Part shown: piece after piece, positions 59,741-64,000 of the stretch | Numbering within the stretch: position 1 is the stretch's first letter | Layout: every line of letters starts with the position of its first letter | Source of the DNA: Flammula alnicola | Lineage: Eukaryota; Basidiomycota; Agaricomycetes; Agaricales; Strophariaceae | DNA length: 64,000 bases | Direction of reading: 5' to 3' | NCBI GenBank assembly: GCA_015499995.1 | Contig: JADNRV010000001.1 | Coordinates: 620,001-684,000 of the forward strand | Notes under the pieces: model-generated | Seen by the model: only the letters and a program-made list of their open reading frames with translations | The model's database searches: none | What the model was told of the DNA's origin: nothing | Program-made: the position numbers and the translations under genes

Positions 59741-61768
59741 TTATAACGCAACGTCAGATAATCTGGTAACCTCTATTATTCCACCAACTAGATGCAAACT
59801 TCCAGTGACCAAGACCTGGGCAGACGTTCTCGAATCGGACTGCACCTCTTCAATCACTTTAACGGCGTGTTCGATTGAGGGCAGAACATGAATATTTTTT
59901 GAAGGGAAGGAAGGAAAAAGTGCAGTCCAAGCAGAAGCAAGAGACTGTTGAGTTCTCAGCTCAGCAAGGTCCGCGTCAGGAATGGCTTTGGTTGTAAGAT
60001 CTACAACGACAATTTTAGCAGACCGAGAAGGACGTATACGATCACTTACCCCCTTTGAAATGGCCATCAGCGTAGGTTACGTTTGCGCAGAATATGACAT
60101 GGTCGAAGAACATTGTCTCAGCCTCGTTTTCCCTGCTATGCAACAGAAGTTGGACACGAATAGTTTCTTTGACCTTGCGAAGAAATGTTTCGCCTGAACG
60201 CCCACTTGTGCAATTAAACACAAGGAATCTTGTGAGGGTCCTACAAAAACTGAGTGCAATGCTGATACAATCAAGATGGCAACTCACCTGGTATTGTCAG
60301 TGTGTGGGGAGACGGAGATGCCGACTCCAGGAGTGACGAACCACTGAAAACAACACTCCAAGCTTTCAACGGTATGGGCTCCATCCAAATACCACGTAAA
60401 GCCAGGACGCCTGGGATCTACGACCGTCTGGCAACGACCAGGCCACTTTGTTTCAATCAAGCCACGCTTGAATGATTCAGGCAAATCATTATCCTGGAAA
60501 AAAACTTTGACCTGTGTGTGTAAAAAGGATTTGGCAAGTTCTATGGCCAAACTAGCGTTTTGTATCTGGTGTGCACCAGCGAGCCCTATAAACGATCAAG
60601 ATCTTGACTAATCTCACATAGATGATAGCGAGACAGACAAACCTAACTTCAATTCACCGAGTTCAGTATTTATTGGAACGACCTTCAGATCCTTTGCCTT
60701 GGATGAAATGTCAGTTGGGTAATTGCATTAAGGTAACTTTCATACCTTCAATTCTGCCGCCCTCGATTCTAAAACCTTCATGCCCTCGGTTGGTTGTTCG
60801 ACTGTGAATGCCGGTACCCATCCTGTAAGTATTATTTAAATATTGAACAAAAAGCAGAAATGCAAAGGTTACCTTGAAGATCCCACCTTTCTGCCAAGCA
60901 ATCTCACCTAAAGTCTTTCCGAGCACGTTGACGTGATCGATGCCCAAGGCTGTAATGCCAGTGACAACGGGTTTGGGGACGATATTTGTGCTGTCGTATG
61001 TGCCCCCTACACCGACCTCCAGGACAGTGGCGTCGACTTTGAATTTCAGGAAGACGTGGTAAGCCATGAGCGTTATGAATCGAAAATATCCAGGCATTGC
61101 GGGGGTAGTTGGTACCTTTTTCTAAAATATAACTAGATCTCAGACATTCACTTATAATTGACCCTATGAAATACAACTCACGATCTCGTTGGCAGCAAGT
61201 TTATCCCAGACTTCGAAGAAGTACTCGGTGAATTCGCTCTCGGACAGAGGCGCACCATTGATCCTTATTCTTTCGCGAACGGCGACGAGATGTGGAGAGG
61301 TGTACAAGCCTATCAGGAAGGACGATGAGTTCTCATCGTGTAAGCAGACACAACAAAGCGCACCAGTCTTCCAACCAGGCATGGCATGTCGTATTATTGA
61401 ATCTGTGAAAGCACTGGTAGATCCCTTGCCCTTCGTTCCTGTGATGTGGATTACATTCATTGCATTAAGTTGTTGCGGCTAGAGAAGTTAGTGAGAAAAA
61501 GAATAAACGACAAATGAAAACTTACGGTATACCCAATAATCTCCAAGTACTCTAGCATCTCTGGAATAGCGAACGCGCTTGACCGACCCCCTGAAGCACG
61601 GACTGCTTCGAGTGTTGCTGCATTTGACTGCAAAGAGTTCAGATGCTCCACGGCATCCTGGTACGTTCTTGTCGACATCGATCTGCTGAGACTCGGTGCC
61701 CTCTGAATGCCCTTGCGAACGAGCAGAGATTGGAACGATACGAAGAGTTTAGGGCACTTCCATTGCAT
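59741..61768 (-). CDS. MET7: Folylpolyglutamate synthase
   Basis: FPGS adds glutamates to folates, retaining them in the cytosol and mitochondria and making the polyglutamate cofactor used by MET6. After a basic N-terminus, YQDAVEHLNSLQSNAATLEA is followed by MNVIHITGTKGKGSTSAF, the P-loop. Next come LYTSPHLVAVRERIRINGAP, LSESEFTEYFFEVWDKLAA, ATVLEVGVGGTYDSTNIVPK, TALGIDHVNVLGKTLGEIAW, QKGGIFK and, in the C-terminal domain, WYLDGAHTVESLECC. The end is VLVTGSLHLVGGIIEVTRL. Seven or so introns fit, with no frame error noticed. The first 30 residues (QWKCPKLFVSFQSLLVRKG, then RAPSLSRS) look like a mitochondrial presequence; an internal ATG at 61678 (MSTRTYQDAV) would give the cytosolic form. Confidence 0.92.
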
Positions 61769-62112
61769 TTCTAATCGACAATGTAATAAAAACTCGCGTC
61801 ACGATGTCGATGATATAAAAAATAATGTGACTCTCCGTCAATCAATCCGATCACGATCGATGACGAGCTCACACTCACCTTTGCACAATATATTGATGGC
61901 ACGGGTTGACTTGACGCGACTCTCATGCTTTCTGATATCGCTTTTCAACTTCTCTTTCCCTTCGTTTGACATTTGTTGTATTTTTACCACCTCTTTTCCT
62001 CAATTCACTACCGACCATCATTCTGCTCTTGTTCAATCCTAGGCAACAGTGGCGGAAGTCTGCCATCTTTAGCATCTCGGTTTCAAGACTATAAACCCGC
62101 CGCCCAAGAAGG
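61769..62112. other. Divergent promoter of FPGS and the BRCT gene
   Basis: This 344-bp region separates two divergent starts. No further feature is recognised. Confidence 0.4.
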
Positions 62113-62960
62113 ATGGAGGCATATTTCCCCGTCGTTGCAAAACGCTCAATAAAGGGGAAGGGACAATCCTTTGATCTGGATTCGAAAGAGGAACCAGTGG
62201 CACCAGATACGGGAGATGGCGATGAAAGGTTGGCAAGTCATCTCTATCCCAATATTCTGAAGGCTGAGCGTTCGCAGACCAAAGGGAAACAAACCACCAG
62301 TGGAATTTACGCTTTCCTCGTCTGCAATAACCAAGGGATTGTTAAACACTCTCTCAGACGTCTCAAATCCCATCACTCATTCTGATATTTATGAACGGAC
62401 AGGTCAGTATGCCACATTGATAATTGAATAAACCCTTTATTCTGATTAGAGCCTTCCACTAGATCATGTTACATCATTTGCGACTGGACATCAGGTTTCA
62501 GATAGTCGTGTAAATCAAGCATCATACATGGCAACTCGAGAAGTCAAGCTGCGTGCACAGCAAGTCAATGCTAAATCGACATCCGATGGGGGAATATTGA
62601 AGGAGACCAGGATATACATTGATGGCTACCTTGAATCTACGACCGATCTAGAAATGAAGAGGCTCGTTGTCGAGGCTGGCGGACAAATTGTGTACGGGAG
62701 TGTTTATACCCTCCGCCCATGAGATTTCGCTGATTCTCTGTCGCAGACATTCTGCCTCACGGTGCACACACATCTTAACTTCGCGGGGCTTGAGTGGTTC
62801 GAAGACTCACAAGATTCTGACCAACAAGATGCGAACCAATGTTTATGTTGTCAAGCCTGAGTGGGTTCTTGACAGCATTGCGAAAGGGAAGAGACGGCCC
62901 GAGCGGCCCTATACAATCGTCAAGCGAGCAAACACACTGGAGAGTTTCTTACAAGCCTGA
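62113..62960 (+). CDS. BRCT-domain protein, REV1 N-terminus-like
   Basis: The C-terminal half is a single BRCT domain of the REV1 type: KETRIYIDGYLESTTDLEMK, RLVVEAGGQIV, then after an intron HSASRCTHILTSRGLSGSKT, HKILTNKMRTNVYVVKPEWV and LDSIAKGKRRPERPYTIVKR. It is preceded by ASYMATREVKLRAQQVNAKS, similar to the segment before the BRCT in Rev1. The N-terminus starts MEAYFPVVAKRSIKGKG. The frame must change between about 62275 and 62330 to join this start to the downstream exon (LSDVSNPITHSDIYE), consistent with one missing base. The gene stops at 62960 after TLESFLQA, and no polymerase domain follows in the next kilobase. It is therefore either a stand-alone BRCT protein or a truncated REV1. 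The exon model is tentative. Confidence 0.65.
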
Positions 62961-63280
62961 CCTAGCAGTGATCTTTCGTTGAATATTTACAAGCCCCATG
63001 GGGCGGATATTTTTATCTTTATTTCTCACATAGATGAGTGGTATCATTCTGTCGATGTTTTCTCTAGCTAATTTAAATGACACTTCTTTTACCACCTGAA
63101 CATCGAAATGGGGTTTGTGAAAAATATTCCATCATCGAAGAGTATGCTTTCATGGAAAGAACGCTCCGTCGCTTATATGACGTGGAGTTCGCCCACGATC
63201 CTCTCCGGTCATGTGGTATATTTTGAGGAAGAATCGTTATATAAATGTGGGGGGCGTTGTCCAGCAGGCTCAGTAGCAAG
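62961..63280. other. Intergenic region
   Basis: This 320-bp region lies between the BRCT gene and the epimerase gene. A 68-codon minus-strand frame shows no features. TATATAAATG lies about 40 bp before the epimerase start. Confidence 0.4.
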
Positions 63281-64000
63281 ATGGTTTTCTTTCAATCATC
63301 TTCGTTGCTCATTCTGACGGCCATTTCGTGCTTCGTGCTTCCTGGCAGTGCTTTTGCACAACGCGGAAACGCAGGTCTGCTCTCACAATCTATTATCTAT
63401 GGGCGCTGAAGGATCAATTATAACCTAGGCACTAAAGGCCATTCATCTAGTAGCACCAGATACATCTATTCGCGCATCTTTCATTCCGTTTGGTGCAACG
63501 ACCACCAATTTTTGGGTTAAAGACAAAGTTGTTCTATCTATTTGTTGTGCCATTCCAAATATTGACAGTCTTGAAACAGAAAGGTGTCTTTCGCGATATC
63601 ATCCTCGGCTTTGATAACCATGTGAGATCTTTCATTCGCCTTCAAATTAGATACGAAAACAAACGGGATACAAGACTTTGTATCAAAGCGATGCAGAGGG
63701 TCACCCATATTTCGGTCCAGTTGTTGGCAGGTAAATCTTTCAAAACTAAATTGCGAAAGTCTTGTTAATTTTCCTCCCAGATATGCCAACAGAATCAGAA
63801 ATGGGACATTCACTATCCCAATTAGCAAGGATGCATCTGGGCCAAATAAATTCTTCGTTCCACGAAATGAAAGTAAATTGATTCTTTTATTCTGAACACC
63901 ACGATCATGATGCGATATACGTGATTTGTTACTAGACAACTTCGATTCATTGCACGGCGGCTCAGACGGGTTTGATCGCCGTGTCTGGGAGACGACGAAA
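63281..64000 (+). CDS. Secreted aldose 1-epimerase-like protein (partial, runs off the window)
   Basis: Galactose mutarotase-type enzymes interconvert the alpha and beta anomers of aldoses. MVFFQSSSLLILTAISCFVL then PGSAFAQ is a signal peptide, so this member is secreted. Mature sequence includes KAIHLVAPDTSIRASFIPFG, ATTTNFWVKDK, GVFRDIILGFDNH, AEGHPYFGPVVGRYANRIRN, GTFTIPISKDASGPNKFF and DSLHGGSDGFDRRVWETT. The pattern GRYANRI...LHGG is the family signature with its substrate-binding Arg and His. At least four introns are present. The join after the first exon (near 63376) is one base out of phase in my model, possibly another deletion error. The C-terminal two thirds lie beyond the window. 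Confidence 0.85.

Overview
The window is nuclear DNA of a filamentous basidiomycete, most likely a mushroom-forming Agaricomycete. Genes are dense, lie on both strands, and are cut by many short GT-AG introns of about 45-70 bp. Several products are typical of that group: a DUF6534 seven-helix membrane protein, a Prm10/ThrE transporter, a Bsd2-like Rsp5 adaptor, secreted glutaminase A and a GH18 chitinase. I recognise about 26 protein genes. I found no tRNA, rRNA or CRISPR array.

Layout. 0-10 kb: MET6 (+), a small serine-rich ORF (-), CPD photolyase (-), DOM34/Pelota (-), and a TXNDC9/PLP1 thioredoxin-like protein (+). 10-14.2 kb: an unrecognised protein (-) with six repeated four-cysteine modules, the most novel gene here. 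14.7-20.2 kb: GH18 chitinase (-) and glutaminase A (+), divergent. 20.2-22.8 kb: gene-poor, with a 986-bp element bounded by inverted repeats, a perfect hairpin and an orphan coding fragment. 22.8-30 kb: a Pro/Ser-rich ORF, a WTAP/Mum2-like m6A-writer subunit (-), a STEEP1/CXorf56 homologue (-) and an Avo2-like ankyrin protein (+). 30-39.4 kb: sucrose/alpha-glucoside MFS transporter (+), diphthamide synthetase DPH6 (-), PheRS beta FRS1 (+) and EMC10 (-). 39.5-48.8 kb: an unknown ORF, Bsd2-like, GNAT, DUF6534 and Prm10-like proteins (all +). 48.8-64 kb: PheRS alpha FRS2 (-), PEX2 (+), KAP120 importin (-), SLX4 (+), folylpolyglutamate synthase (-), a BRCT protein (+), and an aldose 1-epimerase (+) cut by the window end.

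Themes. Many genes serve translation or one-carbon metabolism: MET6, FPGS, both cytosolic PheRS subunits, DPH6 and DOM34. Others serve DNA repair: photolyase, SLX4 and the BRCT protein. Divergent pairs with short shared promoters are common (DPH6/FRS1, EMC10/39.5-kb ORF, FRS2/PEX2, DOM34/PLP1, FPGS/BRCT, KAP120/SLX4).

Quality warning. At least 16 places across 11 genes show a conserved protein continuing in another frame where one inserted base would repair it. Most sit in short homopolymers and all are apparent deletions. This fits uncorrected read errors better than mass pseudogenisation, so single-frame ORFs understate the real genes. Gene spans below run from inferred start to inferred stop and include introns.
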